From positions 1-37,446 of the forward strand of contig JAAYJE010000098.1 of NCBI GenBank assembly GCA_012523095.1: DNA of 37,446 nucleotides, given 5' to 3'. Shown here one piece after another: positions 1 to 8,527 of this stretch; positions within the stretch are counted from its first letter, which is position 1, and every line of letters starts with the position of its first letter. Made by a program: the position numbers and the translations under genes. This DNA is from Actinomycetota bacterium (GTDB lineage: Bacteria; Actinomycetota; Thermoleophilia; RBG-16-64-13). The notes under the pieces were generated by a model. The model was not told the origin of the DNA, ran no database searches, and was given only the letters and a program-made list of their open reading frames with translations.

Positions 1-200
1 AGAGCTCCAACCACATGGCCGTCATAAACGCCATCAACGATGCCTGCGGTGTGCGGGTATACGCGCTCCCTGCCACTCCCGACAAGGTCAAGGCCGGTTG
101 GGAGGCGAAAGAGCGCGGCGAGGACCTCACGCCGCCCAAGTACTTCCTCGGACCGGACTTGGACGAGGAGCTGGAGACGATCAAGGCCAATCCTGTGTAG
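1..200 (+). CDS. Molybdenum aldehyde oxidoreductase / xanthine dehydrogenase-type subunit, C-terminal end (partial)
   Basis: The reading frame is open from the left edge (codons from position 3) to a TAG at 198-200, so only the last 66 or so residues are present. The motif AVINAINDACGVRVYALP followed by a P-x-K-V segment is the typical end of the Mo-binding large subunit of the xanthine dehydrogenase / aldehyde oxidoreductase family. These enzymes hydroxylate aldehydes or purines at a molybdopterin centre in the cytoplasm. The extra 40 residues after this motif are acidic and proline-containing, as in Mop-like anaerobic enzymes. The next two genes belong to families that accompany such Mo hydroxylases in anaerobes, which supports the call. 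The substrate cannot be inferred from this fragment. Confidence 0.8.
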   Translation, partial: SSNHMAVINAINDACGVRVYALPATPDKVKAGWEAKERGEDLTPPKYFLGPDLDEELETIKANPV

Positions 201-208
201 GAGGGCAT

Positions 209-271
209 TTGTTGCCACTGGTGCTGGGAGCGACATACATGCCACGGAGTCGGCGGAGCCGGGGGCTGTGA
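209..271 (+). CDS. Possible 20-codon leader ORF coupled to the next gene
   Basis: A perfect AGGAGG at 199-204 has no in-frame start for the downstream oxidoreductase. It is well placed for TTG at 209 or 212, which opens a 20-codon frame ending in TGA at 269-271. That TGA overlaps the GTG at 268 as GTGA, an arrangement used for translational coupling. The peptide resembles no family I know. It may simply be a coupling device, or the result of an N-terminal frameshift in the downstream gene. Confidence 0.3.
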   Translation: MLPLVLGATYMPRSRRSRGL

Positions 272-2514
272 AACTCGAGGACGCCACTTCGTTGACTGAG
301 AGATGTTTTCGGGGGGAGCCGGCTTCCTGCTCCTACGCATGCCCGTTCCATATGGACATTCGCTCGTTCTTGGACAAGGCGGCCAAGGGAAGGTGGGGGG
401 CCGCCTACAAGATCTTTCGCAACGCCACGGTCTTTCCCGGGATCGTGGCGGTACTGTGTGAGCAGCCGTGCAGGGAGCGGTGTCAGCGCTCGGTGGTGGG
501 TGATGAAGCCATCGCGCTTCGGGACATCGAGGCGGCCTGTCTCCGGTATGCGAAGGACCGTAGGCCCGAGTCCTACGTTATCCCGCCCAAGGAGAAGCGT
601 GTGGCGGTGGTGGGCGCCGGCTTGGCCGGACTCTCCTTAGCCCTTGATCTTGCTCAGAAGAAGTTCCTTGTCACCGTGTTCGACAAAGAGGAGGGCTGGG
701 GGGGCTGTCTTCGCCCGCATCCCCGGTTCGCGGAGTTCGACGCCGAGATAGCCCTGCAGTTCTCAGCTGTCAAGGCTGAGTTCCGTTTCGGTACGGAGGT
801 CAAGAGTCTCGATGAGTTGGACGGCTTCGATGCCGTCTATGTCGCGACGGGGGCCGGAGGTGAGTCTTTCGGGCTCTGCGAAGGCTGGGATCCCGATCTC
901 TTCACGACCACGGTGCCAAGGGTGTTCCTGGGGGGAGCCCTCTGCGGAGCCACTCTCATGGAGGGGATCGCCCAGGGGGCGGAAGTCTCCAAGATCATCG
1001 AGGTGTTCCTGCAGACCGGGAGGGCGGCGCATACTCCAAGCGAATTCGACAAGTCCGGCCGCGGCCACTATCTGACGCACGACGGCGCGGTCTCCGTGCC
1101 GCGCGTCGAGCCGTCGTCACCCGAGGGTTACACCGATGAGGAGGCGAAGGCTGAGGCGGCTCGCTGTCTGCAGTGCGACTGCGACTACTGCTTCGCCGGC
1201 TGCGAGATGCTGAGGCGTTTCCGCAAAGACCCTCGGAAGATCGGGGTCGAGGTCTACACCGACATGAACGTCAACCCTCCCTTCTCGACGCGGGCCCTTA
1301 CCCGGGAGGCGTATTCCTGCAATATCTGCGGCTACTGCGAGTCGGTGTGTCCTGAGTCGGTCGACATCGGCCGGGCGATGCAACTCTCACGGACGGCCCG
1401 TATGAGCGCCGGCGTCGATCCCGCGGCGCTGCACGACTACTGGCTGCGCGAGATGGACTTCTCAACTTCCGAAGGCGCCTTCGCGTCGGCGCCCAAGGGC
1501 CGGGACGCGTGCGAGTACGCGTTCTATCCGGGCTGTCAGCTCGGTGCCTCCAACCCTGAGCATGTGCTGAGGGCATATGGGTTCCTGAAGGAGAAGTACG
1601 ACGCCGGCATCATTCTGGGGTGTTGTGGAGCCCCAGCCTACTGGGCCGGCGACGAAGAGCGCCTACAGAGCAACATAGAAGAGATACGCAGGCAGTGGCA
1701 TGATATGGGTGAACCTACCCTGATCTTCGCCTGCGCCACCTGCGAGAGCCTCTTCTGCCGGTCCCTGCCGGAGATCCCTAGGGTCTCTCTCTATCAGTTG
1801 CTTGCCGAGGCTGAGGATATCGTCCCGACCAAGATCTTCTCCGAGGCCGCGATCTTCGATCCGTGTGCGGCCCGGGGTGATCCGGAGATGGAGGCCGGGG
1901 TGCGAGCCTTGGCCGGGAAGGCGGGCGTCTCACTCGAGGAGCTTCCGGAACGCAACCGCTGTTGTGGCTACGGTGGTCACATCCAGCTTGCCAATCCGGA
2001 GCTGTATGAGGAGATCACGGCTCACCGCGCCGAGGCGAGCGACAGGCCCTATATCGTCTACTGCGCCAACTGCAGAGAGGTGTTCGCTTCCCGAGACAAG
2101 GAGTGCGTTCACGTCCTGGACATGGCCTTCGGGCTGCCTCTGAGCGGTCGGGCGCCCAGCCTCCAGGAGAAGCGGGATAACAGTCTGAGAGTCAAGAAGG
2201 AGCTCATGAAAGAGATCAAGGACGTCGATTTTAAGCCGGAGAGCCATCCCTGGGACGATCTTACGCTGATCATCGACGCCGACCTGCAGAAGGATCTGGA
2301 TGAGCAGCTCATATCGGCCGCCGATCTGAAGGAGGCCATCTGGGTGGCCGAGAGTGAGGGCGACAGATTCGTGGATGAGAGCGGTGGCACGACGATCGCC
2401 AGCATGGTCAAACGGGTCATCACCTACTGGGTGGAGTATCGCAAGACCGGCCCCAAGACTTATGAGATCGTCGACGCATATTACCACCGCATGCGCTTCG
2501 GCCGGGAGGAGTGA
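268..2514 (+). CDS. Fused NAD(P)-binding flavoprotein, 4Fe-4S and double CCG-domain oxidoreductase (dicluster type)
   Basis: The domain order is: a GltD-like N-terminal Cys segment (C-x-C-x-Y-x-C-P), a Rossmann FAD/NAD motif VGAGLAGLSLALDL, ferredoxin-like cysteines (CLQCDCDYCFAGC, CNICGYCESVCP), then two complete CCG domains. The first CCG has PGC, GCCG and CATC; the second has DPC, RCCGYGG and CANC. These are the non-cubane cluster motifs of HdrB. NCBI-type annotation calls this architecture pyridine nucleotide-disulfide oxidoreductase/dicluster-binding protein, found beside Mo hydroxylases. It probably shuttles electrons between NAD(P)H or ferredoxin and the neighbouring enzyme (inference). 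The frame is open from position 40, but that part overlaps the preceding gene. GTG at 268, with GGAG nine bases upstream and GTGA coupling, is the best start (748 aa). Confidence 0.8.
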   Translation: MKLEDATSLTERCFRGEPASCSYACPFHMDIRSFLDKAAKGRWGAAYKIFRNATVFPGIVAVLCEQPCRERCQRSVVGDEAIALRDIEAACLRYAKDRRPESYVIPPKEKRVAVVGAGLAGLSLALDLAQKKFLVTVFDKEEGWGGCLRPHPRFAEFDAEIALQFSAVKAEFRFGTEVKSLDELDGFDAVYVATGAGGESFGLCEGWDPDLFTTTVPRVFLGGALCGATLMEGIAQGAEVSKIIEVFLQTGRAAHTPSEFDKSGRGHYLTHDGAVSVPRVEPSSPEGYTDEEAKAEAARCLQCDCDYCFAGCEMLRRFRKDPRKIGVEVYTDMNVNPPFSTRALTREAYSCNICGYCESVCPESVDIGRAMQLSRTARMSAGVDPAALHDYWLREMDFSTSEGAFASAPKGRDACEYAFYPGCQLGASNPEHVLRAYGFLKEKYDAGIILGCCGAPAYWAGDEERLQSNIEEIRRQWHDMGEPTLIFACATCESLFCRSLPEIPRVSLYQLLAEAEDIVPTKIFSEAAIFDPCAARGDPEMEAGVRALAGKAGVSLEELPERNRCCGYGGHIQLANPELYEEITAHRAEASDRPYIVYCANCREVFASRDKECVHVLDMAFGLPLSGRAPSLQEKRDNSLRVKKELMKEIKDVDFKPESHPWDDLTLIIDADLQKDLDEQLISAADLKEAIWVAESEGDRFVDESGGTTIASMVKRVITYWVEYRKTGPKTYEIVDAYYHRMRFGREE

Positions 2515-2519
2515 GAGCC

Positions 2520-2717
2520 GTGAGCGAAGAAGCGCGCAATCTCAGGTGCAGCAGATGCGACCGGGAACTCGTATCGAAGAATATCGTGTTCGAGTACCTT
2601 GGGCATACCGTCGCGCACGAGGTGCCCACCTGCCCCAAATGCGGAAAGGTCTTCATCTCTAAGGAGTTGGCCGAGGGCAGGATGGCTGAGGTCGAGCGGC
2701 AACTCGAAGATAAGTAG
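2520..2717 (+). CDS. Small zinc-ribbon/rubredoxin-like redox protein (DVU_1557-like)
   Basis: This 65-residue protein has two CxxC pairs: CSRCDRELV near the N-terminus and CPKCGKVFIS in the middle. It ends with a conserved-looking tail of the form KELAEGRMAEVE-x3-EDK. Size, spacing and tail match the small redox protein family named after DVU_1557, which sits in the same conserved gene neighbourhood as the dicluster oxidoreductase and a Mo hydroxylase (family knowledge; no search was run). It probably binds one metal ion or mononuclear iron. GTG 2520 is preferred because GGGAGGAG lies about eight bases upstream, whereas the alternative GTG 2511 directly abuts that site. Its role in electron transfer is inferred. 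Confidence 0.7.
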   Translation: MSEEARNLRCSRCDRELVSKNIVFEYLGHTVAHEVPTCPKCGKVFISKELAEGRMAEVERQLEDK

Positions 2718-2823
2718 CCGCCGCCGGGTGTCTGTCAGCACACGCGCGGCGCGTCCTCTGCGGCCGGTGCGGTCCAGCGCCGCCGGCCCGGTGCCGCCGA
2801 CGATTCGGTTTGCAGCGGGTCTG

Positions 2824-2875
2824 CGTAGCGCGCCTGGCAGGACTCGAACCTGCGGCCTTTGGTTTCGTAGACCAA
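2824..2875 (-). repeat. Distal attachment-site copy: truncated tRNA-Arg 3' fragment
   Basis: This is identical over 52 bp to 4017-4068. It includes the T-arm, variable region, anticodon loop with ACG and half of the anticodon stem, then diverges abruptly at 2876 with no D-arm or 5' acceptor strand. It cannot fold as a tRNA and is best read as the distal att site. Confidence 0.8.
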
Positions 2876-2884
2876 TGAACGCTC

Positions 2885-3475
2885 CTACACCTCTGGCTTG
2901 TGGGCGACTCCCAGGAAGCTATCTTCGCTTTCCTTGAGGACGGGGCGCCATATGGTCTCGGGAGCATGTGGCTCTACCCCAAAATCATCGATCAGGAGTC
3001 TGATGGTTGACTCAATGGTCGGACGTCCACATGGAAAGTGCACTTTGTGCAACGGCTTCCCCTCCCGGAGAACATCCGTTGCGGTTGGCTCGCCTCTCAC
3101 GTGCAAGTGCGCAGAGGGCTTAGTCTCCCCATTTGGTTTGTCCCGCTTGTACTCGTACCGAAAGATCCAGTCATCGCCCAGTTCATCCTTCTGATACTGG
3201 AAGTCGGAGATGCTGGTCCTCATGTAGTTACTCGAGGAATCGACATAGACTCCGACGACCAGGCGCAGAAAGTAGTTGTTCGTAAGCCGAACCAGGGGAA
3301 CGCTGCTGTCACCGTCGCCGTAGCGACCCTCCACTGTGGCGCGCTTCCCACCCTGGATTCCGGTGAGGTGGATGCCAGCGTCCTTGTGGCCAATGGTCAC
3401 GCAGAAGAGATAGCTGACCAGATCACGGAAATACCCGAAGCTCTCCGTTCCGCCGACCCGCAGGCCCGCGTTCAT
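2885..3475 (-). CDS. Unknown protein, second gene of the mini-island cassette
   Basis: This 196-residue protein matches no family I recognise with confidence. It is charged and appears soluble, with motifs such as RLTNNYFLRLVVG, an HLHVRGEP segment, and a C-terminal FPCGRPTIESTIRLLIDDFG that would form an amphipathic helix. The His-rich HLHV followed by a helical tail faintly recalls small DUF6516/TumE-type toxins, but it is longer and the match is weak. The start at ATG 3475 is 32 bases after the stop of the upstream cassette gene. An AAGGGAG sits almost against it, so a non-ATG start a little further upstream is possible. The stop is only ten bases from the distal att repeat, so this gene fills the end of the island. 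Base composition is lower in GC than the flanks, suggesting transfer. Confidence 0.6.
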   Translation of the reverse strand: MNAGLRVGGTESFGYFRDLVSYLFCVTIGHKDAGIHLTGIQGGKRATVEGRYGDGDSSVPLVRLTNNYFLRLVVGVYVDSSSNYMRTSISDFQYQKDELGDDWIFRYEYKRDKPNGETKPSAHLHVRGEPTATDVLREGKPLHKVHFPCGRPTIESTIRLLIDDFGVEPHAPETIWRPVLKESEDSFLGVAHKPEV

Positions 3476-3506
3476 CTCCCTTATGGAAGTAGCGGTCGAA
3501 CTCCAA

Positions 3507-3710
3507 TCAATCCGTTTCGAAGATGGGGTCATCCGGGTCCAGGAGTTCGCACAGCGCATAGATATCCGACAGCTTGCCGAAATCCTGGAAATCACCAGCA
3601 ACATAGTTGCGGATTACCGGTCTCGGGTCTATCTGCAAACGCTCGCTTCTGCTGTAGATGAGCGCGACTATCTCTTCGCGCGTCAACATGTCTGTCTGTG
3701 CGGCAAGCAT
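3507..3710 (-). CDS. Small acidic protein, first gene of the mini-island cassette
   Basis: This 67-residue protein has a clear ATG start and a strong upstream GGAGGAGGA Shine-Dalgarno, which is good evidence that it is real. It contains LTREEIVALIYSR, then RPVIRNYVAGDFQDFGKLSD, and ends in an acidic ELLDPDDPIFETD. The family is unknown to me. Small size, acidity and position directly upstream of a larger partner recall antitoxin or chaperone genes of two-gene cassettes. That is inference from layout only. Confidence 0.6.
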   Translation of the reverse strand: MLAAQTDMLTREEIVALIYSRSERLQIDPRPVIRNYVAGDFQDFGKLSDIYALCELLDPDDPIFETD

Positions 3711-3842
3711 CGTGATCCTCCTCCACTCTCCTGCCGAATACTACGCTGTCGCCCCCGCTGGCGCAATGAGAATGTTGTTCACTGTGTGCCCAGCGTGCCC
3801 CTTTATCTAACTACATCGGTCGGACGGGAAAACGTATGAGGA

Positions 3843-3924
3843 CAGTTTCCATAGCGACCGGGAAACTGGTACCTGAAGTGCTCACGAGTGGTACCTGAGA
3901 GGGTTTTTGAGCTGCCAGGTACCA
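3843..3924. repeat. Clustered hairpin and TGGTACCTG repeats
   Basis: CAGTTTCC (3843-3850) and GGAAACTG (3861-3868) form a hairpin with a 10-base loop. TGGTACCTGA occurs at 3867-3876 and 3889-3898, exactly 22 bp apart (two helical turns), and its inverse CAGGTACCA lies at 3916-3924. The spacing suggests protein-binding iterons or an insertion-sequence end such as the multiple terminal repeats of IS21-like elements. The rest of 3711-4016 holds no gene that I can see. Confidence 0.5.
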
Positions 3925-3984
3925 CATAGGCACCAGCATGGCTCGCACGGGGTCGTATTACAACGTAGTGTGTGGTAGAGAGTA

Positions 3985-4006
3985 ACCCGCGCTTTGCGGG
4001 TATTTT
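3985..4006 (+). terminator. Weak terminator-like hairpin
   Basis: ACCCGC and GCGGGT pair around a GCTTT loop and are followed by ATTTT. The 6-bp stem is short. It lies just outside the proximal att copy, and no plus-strand gene needs it, so its function is uncertain. Confidence 0.3.
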
Positions 4007-4016
4007 GCGGCCAAAT

Positions 4017-4068
4017 CGTAGCGCGCCTGGCAGGACTCGAACCTGCGGCCTTTGGTTTCGTAGACCAA
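4017..4068 (-). repeat. Proximal attachment-site copy within tRNA-Arg
   Basis: This is the 52-bp partner of the copy at 2824-2875. Its last 47 bases are the 3' part of the intact tRNA-Arg and the first five lie just beyond the tRNA 3' end. Confidence 0.8.
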
Positions 4069-4095
4069 CGCTCTATCCAGCTGAGCTACAGGCGC
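4022..4095 (-). tRNA. tRNA-Arg(ACG)
   Basis: Read on the minus strand, the acceptor GCGCCTG pairs with CAGGCGC, the D-arm contains AGCTCAGCTGGATAGAGC, and the anticodon stem TTGGT/ACCAA encloses loop CTACGAA with anticodon ACG. The T-arm is GCAGGTTCGAGTCCTGC. CCA is not encoded. The A34 of ACG is normally converted to inosine to read CGU, CGC and CGA codons. This copy is intact and its 3' end is the integration target of the mini-island. Confidence 0.95.
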
Positions 4096-4099
4096 ATGC

Positions 4100-4193
4100 T
4101 GGCGGAGAAGGAGGGATTCGAACCCTCGGAAGGAGTATTCGCTCCTTCACTCGCTTAGCAGGCGAGCGCCTTCAGCCTCTCGGCCACTTCTCC
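4100..4193 (-). tRNA. tRNA-Ser(GCT)
   Basis: On the minus strand the acceptor GGAGAAG/CTTCTCC, anticodon stem CTCGC/GCGAG with loop CTGCTAA (anticodon GCT), a long class-II variable arm and T-arm GAGGGTTCGAATCCCTC are all present. The 3' CCA is encoded at 4100-4102. It lies four bases upstream of tRNA-Arg on the same strand, so the two are probably one transcript. Confidence 0.95.
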
Positions 4194-4409
4194 GATCGGC
4201 GGCGAGGCCTCGCCGCCTCAGCGAGCCGATATTCTACCAGAGCGGCCCGGGGCCGTCATTCAGACCTGCGCGGCGCTCAAGGCCGGCCACGTGAAGCTCG
4301 CCGTCAAAGCGGCTATGATTATCCATCAGGATCTGGTGATGGGCGGTGTCTGATCGGCCGCCGCTCACCGGAGTCGCCAAGCCCACTCGTTCCCGGAAGG
4401 ATGTTTCCG

Positions 4410-5558
4410 ATGAGACCGACCGTACGCCCCGAGAACCGTTGTTTCTCCTCCGGCCCCTGCGCTAAGCGGCCCGGTTGGAGTCCCGCGGTCTTGGGGGGGG
4501 CGCTGGTGGGACGGTCGCATCGCTCCAAAGCAGGCCGGGCGCGCATCCAAGAGGTCATCGATCGTTCCCGCGAGCTTCTGGGAGTGCCGGACGGCTATCA
4601 TCTCGGTATAGTGCCGGCGTCGGACACGGGCGCCATGGAGATGGCCATGTGGTCGCTCATCGGAGCCCGTGGGGTGGATGTCCTTGCTTGGGAGAGCTTT
4701 GGACAGGGCTGGGTGACCGACATCACCAAGCAACTGAAGCCGGCCGACGTGAGAGTCTTGGCCGCCGACTACGGGCGGATCGTCGACCTCAGCCGGGTCG
4801 ACTGGGACCGCGACGTGGTATTCACCTGGAACGGCACCACTTCGGGGGTTCGGGTGCCGGATGCCGGTTGGATCGCCGACGACCGCAAGGGTCTCGCCAT
4901 CTGTGACGCCACCTCGGCTGTCTTCGCCATGGACGTGCCCATCGCCAAGCTTGACGTGGTCACATACTCCTGGCAGAAGGTGCTGGGCGGCGAAGCCCAG
5001 CACGGCGTGCTCATCCTGAGCCCCAGGGCGGTGGAGCGCCTCGAGACCTATCGACCGGCCCGACCGCTCCCCAAGATATTCCGGATGACCAAAGGCGGCA
5101 GGTTCATGGAGGCCGTGTTCCACGCCGACACCATAAACACCCCGTCGATGCTCGTCATCGAGGACGCGCTCGACGGTCTCAAGTGGGCGGCCGGCATGGG
5201 GGGGCTGCCGGAGTTGATCCGGCGCAGCGAGGCCAACCTGGCCGCCGTGACCGCCTGGGTGGAGCGGACCCCTTGGGTGGACTTCCTGGCGGAGGACCCG
5301 CGCACTCGGTCGTGCACCTCCATCTGCCTCAAAATCGTGGATCCCTGGTTCACCGGATTGGAGGCGGACGAACGGGCTCAGGTGGCGAAAAAGGTCGCCT
5401 CCCTGCTGGAAACCGAAGACGCGGCCTACGACATCGCCCCCTATCGTGAGGCCCCTCCGGGTATCCGGATCTGGGGCGGCGCGACGGTGGAGAGGTCGGA
5501 TCTGGAGGCCTTGTTCCCGTGGCTCGACTGGGCCTACGCTGAGGTCAAGGGCGCCTAG
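4410..5558 (+). CDS. serC: Phosphoserine aminotransferase
   Basis: This PLP-dependent class-V aminotransferase converts 3-phosphohydroxypyruvate and glutamate to O-phosphoserine in serine biosynthesis. The 382-residue protein is collinear with the alphaproteobacterial/actinobacterial SerC type: [17 protein letters not shown] at the N-terminus, [53 protein letters not shown] and the cofactor lysine in SWQKVLGGE (Lys190). ATG 4410 has GGAAGG nine bases upstream. The in-frame ATG 4401 abuts that site and is less likely. The open frame runs back to 3972 but only through the tRNA genes. Its TAG shares the four bases CTAG with the stop of the convergent ATPase. Confidence 0.95.
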   Translation: MRPTVRPENRCFSSGPCAKRPGWSPAVLGGALVGRSHRSKAGRARIQEVIDRSRELLGVPDGYHLGIVPASDTGAMEMAMWSLIGARGVDVLAWESFGQGWVTDITKQLKPADVRVLAADYGRIVDLSRVDWDRDVVFTWNGTTSGVRVPDAGWIADDRKGLAICDATSAVFAMDVPIAKLDVVTYSWQKVLGGEAQHGVLILSPRAVERLETYRPARPLPKIFRMTKGGRFMEAVFHADTINTPSMLVIEDALDGLKWAAGMGGLPELIRRSEANLAAVTAWVERTPWVDFLAEDPRTRSCTSICLKIVDPWFTGLEADERAQVAKKVASLLETEDAAYDIAPYREAPPGIRIWGGATVERSDLEALFPWLDWAYAEVKGA

Positions 5559-8335
5559 CGCCGCATATGCCGGCGCCGGATCGCCTTCTCAATCTCGACG
5601 ATGATGTGGATCGCGAGGGCTGCGCCTATCACCCACGCCCACAGACCTCCGTCGATGGGGGCGCTGCCGAACAGACTGTTCATGCCGGGCAGATAGGTGT
5701 AGAGGAGCTGCAGGGCCGTCATGGCTACTACTCCCGCGAGCAGCAGGTGGTTGGTACGTAGGCTCATTCTCCAGGACGGCAGCGCCAGCGAGCGGCAGTT
5801 GAAGAGGTAGAACATCTCGCCTAACACGAAGACGTTGACCGCCACCGTGCGCGCTTCAGCCAGGCTGTGGCCGGTCCGCTCGGCGAGTTCATAGAGCCCG
5901 AAGGCGCCGATCAAGAGCAACGCGCCCACGATCACGATGCGTTCGATGAGCGCTCGGTCCAGTATGGGCGCCCTGGGTGAGCGGGGCGGACGCTCCATGA
6001 TGCCGATCTCCTTGGGCTCGAAGGCCAGCATCAACCCGAGCAGGATGGCTGTGGTCATGTTGATCCAGAGGATCTGCACGGGCAGGATGGGAAGCGCCAC
6101 CCCGGCGAAGACGGCAGCCAGGATGACGAGACCCTCTCCGACGTTGGTAGGCAGCGTCCAGGCGATGAACTTAGTGAGGTTGTCGAAGACGCCTCGCCCC
6201 TCTTCCACGGCGGCCTCGATGGAGGCGAAGTTGTCGTCGGTGAGGACCATGTCGGCTGCTTCCTTGGCCACCTCGGTGCCGGTGGTGCCCATTGCCACCC
6301 CGATATCGGCTTGACGCAGGGCGGGGGCGTCGTTGACTCCGTCTCCGGTCATGGCCACCACATGATCCTGGTTCTGCAGAGCGTTCACCAAGCGCAGCTT
6401 CTGTTCGGGCGTCACACGGGCGAAGACATGGGTGTGCTCCACCGTCTTCACAAGCTCCTCGTCACTGAGGACGGCCAATTCGGCGCCGCTCATGGCGGCC
6501 ACCGCCTCCGTGAACGTACTGCCCGGGCTGCGCAGGTTCAGTTGGTCGGCGATGGCGACCGCTGTGACGACATGGTCACCGGTGATCATCTTCACCTGGA
6601 CACCGGCGGCATGGCAGGCCTCGATCGCCTGCAGGGCCTCCCGGCGAGGCGGGTCGATCATGCCCTGCAGGCCCAGGAACACCAGGCCTTCCTCCACGTC
6701 TGCATGCGTGATCTCGTTGACCTCGGCAGGCAGGTCCTTCCGTGCGAACGCAAGTACTCTCAGACCGTTGGAAGCCATCTCTGTGGCGACCGACTCGATC
6801 CTCCCGGGTTCCAGGTCGATCAAGGAGCCGTCGTGACCCAACTCCGACGAGCAGCGGGCGACGACCTTCTCCACCGCGCCCTTGATGTAGGCGACATGGC
6901 TGTTGTCGTCACCCTGCCGGACCCCGTGCAGGGTGGCCATGTACTGATGCTCCGACTCGAAAGGCACGGTGTCGAGCCTGGGGTGGTCGTGTTCGAGTTC
7001 CTCGCGGTCGATACCCGCTTTGGCGGCCGAGACCAGCAGTGCTCCCTCAGTGGGGTCGCCGTTCACGTGCCAGTGCCCCTCTTCCTCATAGAGGGAGCTG
7101 TCGTTGCAGAGGACGCCGGCGCGCAGCATCGCCTTGAGGGCCGCCCGACCGCCGCCGGCAGCAGCTCCGCCCGCCTCGAGGACCTCGCCCTCGGGTGCGT
7201 AGCCGCCCCCGGTCACCGTGAAGACCCCGTCCCTCGTGACCATACGCTGCACCGTCATCTGGTTCTCGGTGAGCGTCCCGGTCTTGTCGGAGCAGATCAC
7301 AGTCGTGCTCCCCAAGGTCTCCACCGCCGGGAGCTTGCGGATTATGGCTTGACGCCGGGCCATTCTTGAAACTCCGATGGCCAGGGTGATAGTCACCGCT
7401 GCGGGAAGGCCCTCGGGTATAGCGCCGACGGCCAAGGCGACGGCGGCCATGAACATGTCGACGACCGCCTCTCCACGGACTATGCCGACGACGGCGGTGA
7501 TGAGCGCCAGCCCCAGGATGACGAACAGCAACACCTTGCTGAACTGCGCGATCTTGCGGGTCAAGGGGGTGGCGATCTCCGCGGTCTCGGAGATGAGGTG
7601 AGAGATCCGGCCGACTTCCGTGGCGTCGCCGGTGGCGATCACCACTCCGGCTCCCTGGCCCCCGGTGACGAGGCTGGAGGCGTAGGCCATGTTGACGCGG
7701 TCGGCCAGTTCGGTCTCGGCTGCGAGGGGTGCGGTCTCCTTGCCTACCGGCACCGATTCACCCGTCAGGGCCGACTCGTCGACGCGGAGATCGCGAGAGT
7801 AGGTGAGGCGCACGTCCGCCGGGATCTTGTCACCGGCCTGTAGCACCACCACGTCCCCAGGCACCAATTCGGAGGCCGAGAGACGCATCCGGCGGCCGTC
7901 CCGGAGGACCGTGGCTTCGGCCGTCATCGTGCGGGAGAGGGCTTCGATGGCCTTGACGGCCTTGGATTCCTGTAGATAGCCGACGACGGCGTTGATGACC
8001 ACCACTCCGAAGATGACTCCGGCATCAACCCACTCTTCGAGGACGGCGGTGACGGTACCCGCCAGGATCAGGATGATGACAAGGGGCTGGTTGAACTGGG
8101 CAAGAGCCCGGCGGAGTGGCCCCGTGCCTTTCTGAGGCGTGATGGTGTTGGGTCCGTACTCAGCAAGCCGGGTATCGGCGGTGGTGGCCGAGAGGCCGTG
8201 GTCCAAGTCGCTGTCGAGTTTGACAAGGGTCTCGTCCGTCGTCAGCCGGTGCCACTCTTGCTCCGGCCAAAGCTGGAGCCCCGGTGTGGGTCGCCCTCGC
8301 TTCAAGGCTGGGGCCCCGACACGGGTCGCCTTCAC
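5555..8335 (-). CDS. P-type cation-transporting ATPase (P2-like)
   Basis: This 926-residue membrane pump couples ATP hydrolysis to cation transport. It has an N-terminal cation-ATPase domain (about 25-90), the actuator motif TGES (191-194), PEGLP in the fourth membrane segment (307-311), the phosphorylation motif [11 protein letters not shown] with Asp350, a nucleotide-binding KGA-type segment, and the hinge motif [22 protein letters not shown]. About ten membrane helices are present. In the sixth helix the calcium-pump signature N-x-x-T-D reads [11 protein letters not shown], so the usual aspartate is missing. Ion specificity is therefore uncertain (Ca2+, Mg2+, Na+ or H+ possible). The start is GTG 8335 with no convincing Shine-Dalgarno, and no later Met lies before the first domain. 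Confidence 0.9.
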   Translation of the reverse strand: MKATRVGAPALKRGRPTPGLQLWPEQEWHRLTTDETLVKLDSDLDHGLSATTADTRLAEYGPNTITPQKGTGPLRRALAQFNQPLVIILILAGTVTAVLEEWVDAGVIFGVVVINAVVGYLQESKAVKAIEALSRTMTAEATVLRDGRRMRLSASELVPGDVVVLQAGDKIPADVRLTYSRDLRVDESALTGESVPVGKETAPLAAETELADRVNMAYASSLVTGGQGAGVVIATGDATEVGRISHLISETAEIATPLTRKIAQFSKVLLFVILGLALITAVVGIVRGEAVVDMFMAAVALAVGAIPEGLPAAVTITLAIGVSRMARRQAIIRKLPAVETLGSTTVICSDKTGTLTENQMTVQRMVTRDGVFTVTGGGYAPEGEVLEAGGAAAGGGRAALKAMLRAGVLCNDSSLYEEEGHWHVNGDPTEGALLVSAAKAGIDREELEHDHPRLDTVPFESEHQYMATLHGVRQGDDNSHVAYIKGAVEKVVARCSSELGHDGSLIDLEPGRIESVATEMASNGLRVLAFARKDLPAEVNEITHADVEEGLVFLGLQGMIDPPRREALQAIEACHAAGVQVKMITGDHVVTAVAIADQLNLRSPGSTFTEAVAAMSGAELAVLSDEELVKTVEHTHVFARVTPEQKLRLVNALQNQDHVVAMTGDGVNDAPALRQADIGVAMGTTGTEVAKEAADMVLTDDNFASIEAAVEEGRGVFDNLTKFIAWTLPTNVGEGLVILAAVFAGVALPILPVQILWINMTTAILLGLMLAFEPKEIGIMERPPRSPRAPILDRALIERIVIVGALLLIGAFGLYELAERTGHSLAEARTVAVNVFVLGEMFYLFNCRSLALPSWRMSLRTNHLLLAGVVAMTALQLLYTYLPGMNSLFGSAPIDGGLWAWVIGAALAIHIIVEIEKAIRRRHMRR

Positions 8336-8527
8336 TTGTGGTCCATTGACTGCATGTAGGCCTATCTTTCGTCGATTCCTCGGACAGGGCTCACAGCCGA
8401 CGGTACCCGGAACGATTCAATGAAAAGCATGAGGGGCCGACGGAAAACGACGGCGACGCCGGTCCGACCGTGACGGTGACGGCCGCCCTCTGCAGCGGCG
8501 CGACGGTGACACCGGTGGGGCGCCGGC

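Larger units (their letters stand above)
2824..4068. mobile_element. Mini-island inserted at tRNA-Arg(ACG), bounded by a 52-bp direct repeat
   Basis: The 3' portion of tRNA-Arg, from the anticodon arm to six bases past the acceptor, occurs twice as an exact 52-bp repeat at 2824-2875 and 4017-4068. Only the right copy continues into an intact tRNA. This is the footprint left by site-specific integration into a tRNA 3' end, as made by tyrosine-recombinase elements. The enclosed DNA (about 1.14 kb) is visibly less GC-rich than its flanks and holds two minus-strand genes plus repeat-rich DNA. There is no integrase, so it is a deletion remnant or a satellite moved in trans. Confidence 0.7.

Noticed and set aside
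3972-4409. N-terminal extension of SerC through the tRNA genes
   Set aside because: The open frame crosses two minus-strand tRNA genes and has no family similarity; ATG 4410 has a proper ribosome site.
6311-7369. Plus-strand open frame of 352 codons inside the P-type ATPase
   Set aside because: The ATPase on the opposite strand has all family motifs; this frame is a GC-rich shadow.
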